Shown: positions 45,320-53,992 of the stretch, piece by piece
How positions within the stretch are numbered: the stretch's first letter is position 1
Layout of the letters: each line of letters opens with the position of its first letter
DNA from: Gemmatimonadota bacterium
GTDB lineage: Bacteria > Gemmatimonadota > Gemmatimonadetes > Longimicrobiales > Gaopeijiaceae
Direction: 5' to 3'
NCBI GenBank assembly: GCA_009840215.1
Contig: VXOC01000085.1
Span: 1 to 64,000, forward strand
DNA length: 64,000 nucleotides
Position numbers and translations under genes: made by a program
The notes under the pieces: generated by a model
The model's input: only the letters and a program-made list of their open reading frames with translations
Told to the model about the DNA's origin: nothing
Database searches by the model: none

Positions 45320-45328
45320 GGCAAGCCC

Positions 45329-46198
45329 GTGAGCTTCGGCACAGACAGCATGGTGGCTCCCCTGCGCCGCGTCGCGATGCGCCGGCCGGGACCCGCGACC
45401 TTCCAAGCCGACCCGGAGCTCTGGCACTATACGCGGCGGCTGGACGCCACCCGGCTGGCTCACCAGTACGACCTCTTCGCGCGCCACATCGAGCACGCGG
45501 GCGCCGAGATCGAGTGGATCCCCGCCGCGGACGACGGGCTTGCGGATTCCATCTTCGTCTTCGACCCCTCCTTCATGACGCCGCACGGCGCGATCGTCCT
45601 GCGTCCCTCCAAGTCGCTGCGCCTCCCCGAAACGGCGCTCCACGAGAGGCTCTACGAACGCTTGAACATCCCCGTGATCGGCACCATCGAGGCACCGGGC
45701 ACCGCCGAGGGCGGCGACCTGGTCTGGCTCGACGAGACCACCCTGCTGGCGGGCCGCGGCTTCCGGACCAACCAGACCGGCATCGACCAGCTCGGGGACA
45801 TCCTGCGACCGCTGGGCGTCGAGATCCACGTGTTCGATCTGCCGGTGTGGCGGGGAAGCGCGGCCTGCCTGCACCTGTTGTCGCTGATGAGCCCGCTGGA
45901 CCGGGACCTGGCGCTGGTCTACAAGCCGCTGATGCCGGTGGCTCTGTACCAGATGTTTCTGGAGCGGGGGATCGAGTGCCTGGAGGCGGGCGAGAAGGAG
46001 TTCATGGCGTCGGGGGGACTCAGCGTGAACGTGCTGGCGCTGGGGCCGCGCAAGTGTCTGACGCTGGCGGGGTTCCCGCGGACGCTGCGGACCATGAAGC
46101 AGGCGGGGTGCGAGGTGACCTGCTTCATGGCGGATGCGCTCTGCCTGCCGTGCGAGGGCGGGCCGACCTGTCTGACGTTGCCGCTGTGGCGGGGGTGA
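45329..46198 (+). CDS. DDAH/amidinotransferase-like amidinohydrolase
   Basis: 289 aa from GTG 45329 (ATG 45350 is an alternative). Pentein-fold features: DSIFVFDPSFMTPHGAIVLR (Asp ligand region), IEAPGTAEGGDLVWLDETTL (EGGD), the catalytic-His region SAACLHLLSLMSPLDRDLAL and the nucleophile Cys near the end in GGPTCLTLPLWRG. These match dimethylarginine dimethylaminohydrolases, which hydrolyse methylated arginines to citrulline; arginine deiminase-like activity is possible. The gene stands alone behind a long hairpin. Confidence 0.85.
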   Translation: MSFGTDSMVAPLRRVAMRRPGPATFQADPELWHYTRRLDATRLAHQYDLFARHIEHAGAEIEWIPAADDGLADSIFVFDPSFMTPHGAIVLRPSKSLRLPETALHERLYERLNIPVIGTIEAPGTAEGGDLVWLDETTLLAGRGFRTNQTGIDQLGDILRPLGVEIHVFDLPVWRGSAACLHLLSLMSPLDRDLALVYKPLMPVALYQMFLERGIECLEAGEKEFMASGGLSVNVLALGPRKCLTLAGFPRTLRTMKQAGCEVTCFMADALCLPCEGGPTCLTLPLWRG

Positions 46199-46288
46199 AC
46201 CTCCATGTCCTTCGGCTCGTAGTACCCTTCATCCACGAGGCCGACTCGCGTCCGCTCCTTGTCCGTTTGCAAACCGGGGTAACACGTC

Positions 46289-46552
46289 ATGGAATGGGAA
46301 TTCATCGCGCCGATGATCATCTCCACCGTATTCATCCTCACCGTAGGGGGGGTCATCCTGTTGCGCCCGGTCATGAAGCGGCTCGGGGCGCTGCTCGACG
46401 TGCTGGTTCTCCAGAAGACGAAGGCCCCTGAAGAGGAAAACCGCCGCCTCAGCGACACGGTCGAGACGATGAACGAGCGGCTGACGCTGATGGAAGAGCG
46501 GCTGGACTTTGCCGAGCGGCTGATCGGGAGGGGTGGGGCGGAGGATCGGTAG
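46289..46552 (+). CDS. Small membrane protein with a C-terminal coiled coil
   Basis: 87 aa. One N-terminal transmembrane helix (MIISTVFILTVGGVILLRPV) and a charged heptad-like helix (ENRRLSDTVETMNERLTLME followed by ERLDFAERLIG). The layout resembles phage-shock PspB or small scaffold proteins, though no family match is certain. It lies 90 bp after the amidinohydrolase and before an ATPase relic. Confidence 0.65.
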   Translation: MEWEFIAPMIISTVFILTVGGVILLRPVMKRLGALLDVLVLQKTKAPEEENRRLSDTVETMNERLTLMEERLDFAERLIGRGGAEDR

Positions 46553-46591
46553 CGTCGGGTCCAGGTCACAGGGGCACCCCTCCCCCCCCGA

Positions 46592-46816
46592 CTGGGAGCT
46601 CCGTTCGAACGGCAATACCTGCGTGCGATGGCCGAACTGGGACCCGGTCCCCACCGATCCGGGACGATTGCGGAGGCTCTGGCAAGGCCGGTTCAGCGGG
46701 TGGCCCCGACCCACGCCAGGTAGGTGAAGAAGGGGATGATCTACAGCCCGGCGCATGGGGATACCGCCTTCACGGTGCCCCTGTTCGACCAGTATCTGAA
46801 GCGGGTGATGGGCTGA
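46592..46816 (+). pseudogene. C-terminal remnant of an AAA-type ATPase gene
   Basis: One frame reads FERQYLRAMAELGPGPHRSG, then IAEALARPVQRVAPTHAR, a TAG stop, and VKKGMIYSPAHGDTAFTVPL followed by FDQYLKRVMG and a stop at 46814-46816. This is the winged-helix-like C-terminus of a known bacterial AAA ATPase family (pattern YlRAMAeLGpGpHrSGdIA...KGMIYSPAHGdtaFTVPlFD). The in-frame stop and a missing codon at the R-V junction, and the absence of any upstream ATPase, show that it is decayed. Confidence 0.7.
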
Positions 46817-46836
46817 CCCCCCATCTGTCCGCACTC

Positions 46837-47424
46837 CTAGTCCTCCTCCTCACGCGGCCCGAGCCTCACCAAAAGCCCTCCCACGATCGAGGTCAGGAAC
46901 CAGGCCACCAGAGCAATCCCGAAAACGTCGCCGGCCCATAGGATGTCCATGGCCCAGGCCCCCACCGCGCCCCCGAACCAGAGGGCGAAGTTCTCGATCT
47001 GGAAGACGAACTGGGTCTTGCGCTTCATGCTGTGGAGGGCGCGCACCAGGAGGTAGAACATCGATCCCCCGAAGCCCAGCCAGGCCATGGCGAAAAGGTC
47101 GCCGGACTCGTTGGCCAGCGAGGTGAGAAACCCCAGGATCGTGCCGATGGCGCCCCCTGCGAGGACCCGGCCGGGGGATGGGTATCTCGGTGGCCTGGCG
47201 GGTACGGCGGCGGGCTCCGCCGGCTCCACTTGGGTGCCTGGCTCCTCGTCGGAGAGGATTTCCCGGATCGCTCTGCTCGTCGCCTGTTGATCGATCCCGG
47301 CCTCCGCCGCGATACGGTGCAGTTCGTCGACGGTGAGCGTGTCTCCCCGGGCGTCGATCTCCGCCGCGCGCTGCAGGATGAGAGAGACCTGGGATGCGGA
47401 GATCTTGGTTGGTTCTTCCGTCAT
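46837..47424 (-). CDS. Membrane protein with N-terminal helical domain, family member A
   Basis: 195 aa from ATG 47424. The soluble N-terminal part (SQVSLILQRAAEIDARGDTL followed by TVDELHRIAAEAGIDQQATS and RAIREIL) looks like a small helical regulatory domain. Four hydrophobic helices follow (VLAGGAIGTILGFLTSLA; MAWLGFGGSMFYLLVRALHS; FALWFGGAVGAWAMDI; VAWFLTSIVGGLLVRLG). A homologue with the same plan lies at the right edge of the window (63398 onwards). Family not named; the helical domain resembles those that precede 2-TM domains in several membrane proteins. Confidence 0.7.
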   Translation of the reverse strand: MTEEPTKISASQVSLILQRAAEIDARGDTLTVDELHRIAAEAGIDQQATSRAIREILSDEEPGTQVEPAEPAAVPARPPRYPSPGRVLAGGAIGTILGFLTSLANESGDLFAMAWLGFGGSMFYLLVRALHSMKRKTQFVFQIENFALWFGGAVGAWAMDILWAGDVFGIALVAWFLTSIVGGLLVRLGPREEED

Positions 47425-47541
47425 GGGCTGAACTCCAGGCGGGCGGCTTTCGGCAGGGGACAATTGGCAGAACGGGCGACGTGGTCAAACGGTGTCACCG
47501 AACGCGCTCCGCGGCAACCTTCCCGGGCGGGGCGACGCGCC

Positions 47542-48933
47542 CTACCCCGCCCCCCGCAACCTCCTCGACATCCACTCGAGCATCAGCAACCCAACCAGCA
47601 CCCCGAACAACAGCGGCAACAGCCGCGGATCATCCAGGATGCCCGCAAGCTCGAGTTCCCGCGGCGCCGGGGCACCGATCCTCTCGACCAGTGTCGCGAG
47701 CGGCGTGGGCTCCACCCGTCCGGGCACCTGCCGGTCGAACCGCGGTGCATACGCCACTCCGCTCGCCAGCGCCGACCACCACAGGCGGTGCGCCTCGACC
47801 GCATCGTCGGCAAGACCCGCCATCCGCCAGCGCCAGGTGTCCGCGTAGCCGACCTGAATGACGCGTCCATCTCCGACCCGCCAGGCGGCGATGGCGATCT
47901 TGTCTTCCCGGGTCTCCAGGACCATCGCGCCTTCCTTGAGACGATAGAGGTCTCCCAGCGCGAACGACTGGCGCGGATCGTCGATGGTCTCCCGCCTGAA
48001 GTCGGTGGGGCGGGTGGGGATGCCCCGGCGCGCGGGCAGCAGCGGCTCAAGCGCGCGGACCGAGGATGCCTCTCCCACGGCGACGAGGCCTCCGCCCTGC
48101 CTGACGTACCGCGGCAGCTGGTCGGCGTAACGTGCGATCACCGAGTCGACCGCCACCACAAAGGAGTAGCGGGCCGTGTCGAGCCGAACCTGGCCGGCGC
48201 CCTGCTCGACGTCCCCGGAGGGGGCTACGGCGAAGCGGGCGTCGACCTGCCAGCCGCGCTCCTCCAGGGCGGCGGCGATGAACTTCCCTTCCCACCCGGC
48301 CATGGACACGACCAGCACCGACTTGATGGAAAGGGAGTCCTGCAGGTCATTGGTGGCGAGGCCGTTTCCGTCGATGCTCGCCTGCACGCGGCCCTCGAGG
48401 CGGGGAAGGACGAAGACGGTGCCATGACCCTGGGCGGTGGTGCCGTCCAGCGCGCCCAGCTCGTCACGCAGTTCGACGCGCGTTCCCGGCCGCGCGGCGA
48501 CCCACACCTTCGAAGGCTTCCGCGGATCGGCAACCGGCTCCACGCTCACGGCGCTCGGCGCGGGTGTTTCGCCGTCCCAGCTGGCCCCCGTGCCGGCGCC
48601 GGGAAAGGCCGCGAGCCAGTCGCGGAGGTGGGGGGCGGGGAGCGAGTCGAGCCCGACGTGGATCCGGCGCGGAGTCTCGGTGGTGCTCCAGCGCGCCAGG
48701 GCGTCCTCGACGGCGGGGCCCTCCGCGCGTAGCGAGGGACGCTCACGCAAGGAATAGAAGGCGTGGCCGATGAGGAGAACGATCAGCGCCAGCGAAGCCG
48801 CGCGCGAGGTGCGCTCGAAGAAGACGCGGAGCCGGTGGCGCCGGCGCATGGCCGCTTCGAGATCGCGGTCGCGGGGCGCGGCGGGGTCTTCCCGCGACGG
48901 GGCGCGGCCGGAAGGGTCAGCTGGTGAGGGCAT
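47542..48933 (-). CDS. Membrane protein with glutamine amidotransferase-like fold, last gene of the MoxR operon
   Basis: 463 aa. A single N-terminal helix (ASLALIVLLIGHAFYSL) and a C-terminal helix (LLPLLFGVLVGLLMLEWMSR) flank a large periplasmic part. The middle holds a Rossmann-like segment (SVLVVSMAGWEGKFIAAALE followed by ERGWQVDARFAV, then LPRYVRQGGGLVAVGEASSV) as in the GATase-like domains of aerotolerance-operon proteins. It overlaps the DUF4159 gene by 17 bp. It probably belongs to a complex with the neighbouring BatA-like and DUF4175-like proteins. Confidence 0.72.
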   Translation of the reverse strand: MPSPADPSGRAPSREDPAAPRDRDLEAAMRRRHRLRVFFERTSRAASLALIVLLIGHAFYSLRERPSLRAEGPAVEDALARWSTTETPRRIHVGLDSLPAPHLRDWLAAFPGAGTGASWDGETPAPSAVSVEPVADPRKPSKVWVAARPGTRVELRDELGALDGTTAQGHGTVFVLPRLEGRVQASIDGNGLATNDLQDSLSIKSVLVVSMAGWEGKFIAAALEERGWQVDARFAVAPSGDVEQGAGQVRLDTARYSFVVAVDSVIARYADQLPRYVRQGGGLVAVGEASSVRALEPLLPARRGIPTRPTDFRRETIDDPRQSFALGDLYRLKEGAMVLETREDKIAIAAWRVGDGRVIQVGYADTWRWRMAGLADDAVEAHRLWWSALASGVAYAPRFDRQVPGRVEPTPLATLVERIGAPAPRELELAGILDDPRLLPLLFGVLVGLLMLEWMSRRLRGAG

Positions 48934-49804
48934 ACACGACCAGGTTGACGCCGAAGCGCGTGGGATCGACGCCGATGAAACGCTTGGTGTCGGGGCGGAA
49001 GGACCATTCCGAGGTGTAATCCTTGTTGCTATAAAGGAGCCCGATGCGCTCGTCGCGGTAGATGCCGAAGAGGTGCCGGTGCAGGAGGTTGTCGCCCCAG
49101 CCGTTCAGTTCGTGTGTGGTGGCGGGCGGGCCCCGGTCGAACTCGAAGAACTTGGTGTAGAGTTCGTGGTCGTTGGGGATTTCCTGGAGCGCGTCGGGGC
49201 CGAAGATTCGGGCGAACTCCTCGAGGGCGGTCTTGTGGAACTCTCCGTCGATGTCGTGGTTGTGGTCGTCGACGACGATGAACCCGCCCCGGTCGACGTA
49301 CTTGCGCAGGTTCTCCCGCTCCGTTTCGGTGAAGGCGAGGGGGAAGTGACCCGTAAACCATAAGAAGGGGTGCTCGAAGATCTGCCGGCTGCCCAGCGGC
49401 ACGATGCTCCCGCGCGGCGCCACCGGCAGCACCGTGTAGCGGGCGATGGTGTCGATGAGGTTGGCGACCATCCCCAGACCGCTCTCCCAGTCGCCCACCT
49501 CGTACTGGACCGAGGTCCAGCGGAATTCCTGCGCGGGGAGGGGGGGCGCGAGGGGGATATGGTGCGGGTTCGCGGCGCGTGCCGCGGCGCCCCCGCCCGG
49601 GTTGGAGACTGGCGGGTTGCCGGCTTTGCGGACCCAGGGATGCGTCACCCGCTGCAGTTCCCTTCCGGTCGGCCGGTCGACGGCCGGATTGGGCGGCAGC
49701 GCGGCCGCAGCCCTCGCCGGACCGCGGGTCCCTCTCGCCGTCGAAATGGCGGACGCCAGCGCTGTCGGAATACCCGCTGCCGAATGCCTCATTGCTTCTC
49801 CCAT
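48917..49804 (-). CDS. DUF4159 exported protein
   Basis: 295 aa with a Pro/Ala-rich N-terminal leader. From about residue 95 the DUF4159 domain is clear: FRWTSVQYEVGDWESGLGMV, then EHPFLWFTGHFPLAFTETER, ENLRKYVDRGGFIVVDDHNH, IFGPDALQEIPNDHELYTKF and YRDERIGLLYSNKDYTSEWS. The fold is glutamine-amidotransferase-like, and the family normally accompanies MoxR/DUF58 operons, as here. The biochemical role is unknown. It overlaps both neighbours by 16-17 bp. Confidence 0.85.
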   Translation of the reverse strand: MGEAMRHSAAGIPTALASAISTARGTRGPARAAAALPPNPAVDRPTGRELQRVTHPWVRKAGNPPVSNPGGGAAARAANPHHIPLAPPLPAQEFRWTSVQYEVGDWESGLGMVANLIDTIARYTVLPVAPRGSIVPLGSRQIFEHPFLWFTGHFPLAFTETERENLRKYVDRGGFIVVDDHNHDIDGEFHKTALEEFARIFGPDALQEIPNDHELYTKFFEFDRGPPATTHELNGWGDNLLHRHLFGIYRDERIGLLYSNKDYTSEWSFRPDTKRFIGVDPTRFGVNLVVYALTS

Positions 49805-51723
49805 AGTGCACTCCAGGATGTAAGCCTTCTGCGAATGATCGTCCTGCCCTCAAGCGCGCGTCGCACCTCGTTCAACTGCCCGGTCGCGTCCTCGCCGACC
49901 CGGATGACCGCGATGGCCTCGCCCAGCACCGAGGCAAGATCCGTGAACTCGCGTAGCGCCTCCACCTGCATGCGCATGAGCGTGTTGAGGGCACTATCGG
50001 GGGCCGCCTCCAGCAGACCCACGGCCTCCGCATAGCGGGCCGTCAGGTCGCGCCGCCGCTCGCCGGACATCTCCCGGCGCGCACGGGGCTGTGCGTATCC
50101 GGTATCCTTCCCCTGCATGCGCACCCGCCCCAGGTTGACGATGAGTTCGGGCGGCTGGCCGCGGAAGTAGTACCGTTCCGCGAGCGCGAACTCCTGGAGC
50201 AGCTTGAGCGCGGCCCACATGGGGGGCATCGCGTCTCCCGTCTCGGCGATGTAAAGTGCCCGCGCGCCCTCCCAGAGCGCTTCGTGCGCCTCGGCGAGGA
50301 GCGGATTGGGGTCGAAGACGCCCTCCATGGTCCATTGGTCCTGCATCTGTTCGACGGTCCAGATGATGCGGCGGAGGCGCCTCCCGATCGACTGCGTCGT
50401 GTCCACGAAGAGGTCGCGGTCCATGGTGCGCCGCTCCGCGTGGACCTCCTCCGTGAGCTGGATGACGAAGCGGAGCGTCAGGAGGAGGCTGTCGTCGGGT
50501 GGGGGAGCGCCCTCGATCGCGAGCGAGTCGTACTCGGACGAGGTCGCGAGGCGCAGGACGCGTGTCTCCGAGGTGGTGTAGCTGGGACCCGTCAGCGTGT
50601 TGTTGTCGTAGGTGATGGCGCGCAGCGAGAGCATGTCGCCCTCCTGCAGTCGGAAGTGCGCGAGAGGCAGGGTAAGCGAGATCTCCCCGCTCCCGGCGTT
50701 GGCGAGGGTCTGCCGTTCGAGGGTGTCGCGCCGGAAGCTGATATGTCCCTCCTCCTGTCCCATGGTCACGATCGACTCGAAGAAGGCGCCGCCCAGGCCG
50801 ATGTCGTCGCTCATGCTCGCGTGGAGCCGGATGTCGCCTTCGATGACGCGTACCGTGGTATCGCGCGCGGGGAGGAGCAACTCCACCGAGGGGGACTCGT
50901 CCTGCCGGGGATCGATGACCACCAGGCGGTGGTACTGGCGGTCCCTCAGTTCAAGGGCCACGGCCGAATCGGGGAGGGTGAAGGTGGTCTGCCAGCCGTC
51001 GTCTCCGTCCGGCCCGGGCTCTACGGGCGTGTCGCCGAGAAGGATCTCGATCCCGTCGGGAATCCCGTTGCCGTGCAGGTCGACGGTGCTGCGGGCAAGG
51101 CCGGTGATGGTTGCCGGGTCGTCGAATGCCTCCCGCTGGAGACCGCTGCGCAGGGCGTAGGCGGGCGGGGTGACGGAACCTCGGAGCTCGTTGAGGCGGC
51201 TGGGCATTTCGGCGGTTTCGGTGGCCGTCCCGGGGTCTCCGCCGACCGCGGCGTCGCGCCAGTTCTGCGGCATGGCCGAGTAGGAGACGCCGGTGACGAG
51301 TACGAGGAGCGCGGCCGGGAGGAGTGACCGCAGCGCGGCCCGCCTGACGAAGGATCCGGGATCGACCCGGGCGATGATGGGGGCCAAACGGTCCGCGAGG
51401 CGGTCGGTGTAGTGTGGGTCGATGGCCGTGACGAGGGCGTAGCGCAGTTCGGGGGCGCGCTCTTCGACCCACAGCGCAACGCGTGGCAGCGACCAGACGA
51501 AACGGCGGCGCCAGAGGAGGAGCGTAAAGATTGCGACTCCCGCGACCACCGCGCCCGGGAGCACCGCATTGCGGACTCCGGGGGGGAAGGGGAAGGCGAG
51601 GGACAGGAGCATCGCTGCGACGAGGACGCCCAGGGTGACGCCCGCGCCCAGGAACAGGGCCGTTAGGGCCGTGAGGACGCCGAGTCGGCGCTTCGTGCGC
51701 TGGACCTGTTGCAGGGGCGTCAT
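49789..51723 (-). CDS. DUF4175-like membrane protein
   Basis: 644 aa from ATG 51723; the frame stays open far upstream only because it shadows the previous gene. Two N-terminal helices (LGVLTALTALFLGAGVTLGV; VVAGVAIFTLLLWRR), another near residue 135 (SLLPAALLVLVTGVSYSAM), then a long soluble region with beta-sandwich-like stretches and a helical C-terminus (LTLRFVIQLTEEVHAERRTM; LADLTARYAEAVGLLE-like). This is the usual layout of the DUF4175 proteins of MoxR operons. Start and stop overlap the flanking genes by 4 and 16 bp. Confidence 0.75.
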   Translation of the reverse strand: MTPLQQVQRTKRRLGVLTALTALFLGAGVTLGVLVAAMLLSLAFPFPPGVRNAVLPGAVVAGVAIFTLLLWRRRFVWSLPRVALWVEERAPELRYALVTAIDPHYTDRLADRLAPIIARVDPGSFVRRAALRSLLPAALLVLVTGVSYSAMPQNWRDAAVGGDPGTATETAEMPSRLNELRGSVTPPAYALRSGLQREAFDDPATITGLARSTVDLHGNGIPDGIEILLGDTPVEPGPDGDDGWQTTFTLPDSAVALELRDRQYHRLVVIDPRQDESPSVELLLPARDTTVRVIEGDIRLHASMSDDIGLGGAFFESIVTMGQEEGHISFRRDTLERQTLANAGSGEISLTLPLAHFRLQEGDMLSLRAITYDNNTLTGPSYTTSETRVLRLATSSEYDSLAIEGAPPPDDSLLLTLRFVIQLTEEVHAERRTMDRDLFVDTTQSIGRRLRRIIWTVEQMQDQWTMEGVFDPNPLLAEAHEALWEGARALYIAETGDAMPPMWAALKLLQEFALAERYYFRGQPPELIVNLGRVRMQGKDTGYAQPRARREMSGERRRDLTARYAEAVGLLEAAPDSALNTLMRMQVEALREFTDLASVLGEAIAVIRVGEDATGQLNEVRRALEGRTIIRRRLTSWSALWEKQ

Positions 51724-53105
51724 GCTGCCCTCCTCTTGCGCTTGCGTGAGGTCGTTCCGTCGCGATCGCCGCCCCGTGACCGCCCGCCCGCGGGTCCCTC
51801 GCCGGACCCTCTCGCCAGCCTTCGCCGGGCCCAGTGCTCGGCGAGGGCGACGAGAAGGGCCAGTGTGAGGATCCAGGGCACGGCAGGCGTCACCCGCCGC
51901 ACCTGTCGGCCGATCTCCGACGTGGGGGCGAGGGGGCCGTCGCCCGCGAAGGCGGTAAGAAAGTCGTCCGACAGGGGAGCCGGGTCGCCCGGTTCTCCGC
52001 ACGGGTCGTGGAGGCCCGCCAGGAAGCGTTGGAAGGCGGGGCGGAGGATCGCGTCGCCCTCGGTGGGGAGGGGGACCGCCAGGGAGCGGATGCAACCGTC
52101 CTCGGTGGCGCGCTCGAAGGCGGCCGGTTCGCCGTCCATCCAGCGGGCGTAGACGCGGGTGCCGGGGGCGGGGACGGTAGGTGACGAGTTGTCCGGGGAG
52201 GGAGAGGAGAGCGCTGCGGGCGCGGGCCGCCAGCGGCGCACGAAGGGATAGACCATGACGGCGTCGTTGGCGCGCACTCCGGCAATGGTGTCGTGGGGCT
52301 CGCGTTCGGACCAGAATGCGGATGCCGTGGAATCGGCCCACTCGATCTGCACGGCATCAGCGGCCTCCGTAGATGGCCCGGAGACGGCCCCTCCCACCCT
52401 CACCACCTCGATACGGCCCGGCCACAGCGCCCGGATCCTCTCCGTCGCGGCGTCCCTTTCCTCCCGCGCGAACGGCGAAATCACCACCAGCTGCAGCGAG
52501 TCGGCCCCGTCGCGCAGCCTGGAGGCGATCCGCAAGGCCGCGATCATCGCGCTGGAGAGCGATCCCTTCGCGGTGCGGGTCCCCTGCGCCCCCCCGACGC
52601 CGGCGCCCCGCTCATCAGCCACACCATCGGCGAGCATCCCCCGCGTCCCCTCGGACCCGGTGTCTTCAGCAGCGGCCTCCACCGCAAGCGCCCCCAGCGA
52701 ATCCACCGTCCCAACCTCCATCTCTCGCGCCTCTCGGTCGAAGAACACCACCGCCGCCGCCCCCTCCACGTACGGCCGCGCGCTGTCCGCCAACTCACGC
52801 GCGTCCCGCACCGCACGCGACACATCCACCACCGCGATGCGCGCGACGGGCGCCGAGAGCGGATAAATCAGCGGCCGCGCCAGCGCCGCCCCGAGCAGCA
52901 GGATCAACAGAACGCGCAGCACGAGGAGCCACGGGTCGGTGAAACGCACGGTAATCGCGGTTGCCTGCACCGGAACCTTCGGGATGAAGCGCACGGTGGG
53001 GAGCAGGTCGGTGTCGGGTTCGCGGGTGGAGAGGAAGTGCAGCGCCACGACGCCGGCCGCGATGGCCCCGGCGGCGATCAGGTAGACGGGGGCGAGGAAG
53101 ATCAC
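51720..53105 (-). CDS. BatA-like N-terminal aerotolerance-domain protein
   Basis: 461 aa from GTG 53105, overlapping the DUF58 stop (GTGA). The first ~100 residues are the BatA signature: an N-terminal helix (APVYLIAAGAIAAGVVALHF), LSTREP, and a second helix (PWLLVLRVLLILLLGAALAR) followed by PLIYPLSAPVARIAVVDVSR. A von Willebrand A-like region follows, then low-complexity Gly/Ala sequence and a basic C-terminal tail (GTTSRKRKRRAA). It likely forms a membrane complex controlled by the MoxR ATPase. Confidence 0.8.
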   Translation of the reverse strand: MIFLAPVYLIAAGAIAAGVVALHFLSTREPDTDLLPTVRFIPKVPVQATAITVRFTDPWLLVLRVLLILLLGAALARPLIYPLSAPVARIAVVDVSRAVRDARELADSARPYVEGAAAVVFFDREAREMEVGTVDSLGALAVEAAAEDTGSEGTRGMLADGVADERGAGVGGAQGTRTAKGSLSSAMIAALRIASRLRDGADSLQLVVISPFAREERDAATERIRALWPGRIEVVRVGGAVSGPSTEAADAVQIEWADSTASAFWSEREPHDTIAGVRANDAVMVYPFVRRWRPAPAALSSPSPDNSSPTVPAPGTRVYARWMDGEPAAFERATEDGCIRSLAVPLPTEGDAILRPAFQRFLAGLHDPCGEPGDPAPLSDDFLTAFAGDGPLAPTSEIGRQVRRVTPAVPWILTLALLVALAEHWARRRLARGSGEGPAGGRSRGGDRDGTTSRKRKRRAA

Positions 53106-53986
53106 GCGCGGCTCGCGGTTTCGGGGGGTCGCACGATCCGGCGCACCGCCTGAGGGGCCCCCTGAAAGGTCACCACCTGGGTGTAGGACGCACCGGCCAT
53201 GCGCCAGTCCCGGGCCAGCCGTTCGCGCCAGTCGCCGAAGTTCTCCAGGTAGCGCTGCCGCGAGAGGTCGGTCAGGGGGCGTTTCAGCTGCGCCGCTTCG
53301 GGGTCGACGACCAGGGCGGGGCGGGTGGGGGGAGACATCTCGGTGGTGTGTATGGTGTGTATTGCGTGCACCTCGCGCCCCGCGGCCGCATGCTGTGTGG
53401 CGCGCTTGAGCAGCTCGTCGGCGTCGCCCAGGAAGTCGCTCACGATGGCGATGCGGGCGCGGCGATTCCGGCGCGCCACGGTGTCGAAGACGGGTGCGAC
53501 GGGCGGGGTGCCGCCCGGCTCGACCTGCGCCAGGAGCGCGAGGATCTGGTGGACGATTCCGCGCCGGGTTCGTGCCGGGAGATAGTGGCCGCCGGGCTGT
53601 CCGGTGGCGACAGCGATGCCCACGGGGTCGCGCCCGCTGTGCGCCGCCGAAGCCAGGCCGAGCACAACGTGGCGGGCGAAATGCCACTTCTCGAGCGTGG
53701 CGGCCGGAAATGCCATGGAGGCCGACGCGTCCAGGACGATCATGGTCGGCAGCACGGTCCGCTCGGTGGAGAGACGGATGTAGGCGCGGTCGCGCCGCGC
53801 GAGGAGCTTCCAGTCGATCTTGCTGACGTCGTCACCCTGGCGGTAGGCGCGGTAGTCCTCGAACTCCGTCGAGATGCCCCGCATCCACGAACGGTGATCC
53901 CCCGCCAGCCCTGCGGGGGCCTTGCGGCGGGCGGGCCAGCGCAGCGAACGCACGGCGTCGAGGAGCGCTCCGTCGGCCGCGTTCAT
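53102..53986 (-). CDS. DUF58 (von Willebrand A-like) protein
   Basis: 294 aa. The DUF58 hallmarks are complete: GDHRSWMRGISTEFEDYRAY followed by RQGDDVSKIDWKLLARRDRA, then a MIDAS-like DASASM in TMIVLDASASMAFPAATLEK and IAIVSDFLGDADELL. It sits 6 bp after the MoxR gene and overlaps the BatA-like gene. MoxR/DUF58 pairs act as chaperone-type modules for assembling or activating periplasmic or membrane enzymes. Confidence 0.92.
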   Translation of the reverse strand: MNAADGALLDAVRSLRWPARRKAPAGLAGDHRSWMRGISTEFEDYRAYRQGDDVSKIDWKLLARRDRAYIRLSTERTVLPTMIVLDASASMAFPAATLEKWHFARHVVLGLASAAHSGRDPVGIAVATGQPGGHYLPARTRRGIVHQILALLAQVEPGGTPPVAPVFDTVARRNRRARIAIVSDFLGDADELLKRATQHAAAGREVHAIHTIHTTEMSPPTRPALVVDPEAAQLKRPLTDLSRQRYLENFGDWRERLARDWRMAGASYTQVVTFQGAPQAVRRIVRPPETASRA

Positions 53987-53992
53987 GAACGA

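Noticed and set aside
51724-52341. Upstream extension of the DUF4175-like frame
   Set aside because: It overlaps the BatA-like gene in another frame and reads as Arg/Pro-rich shadow; ATG 51723 gives the standard four-base overlap.
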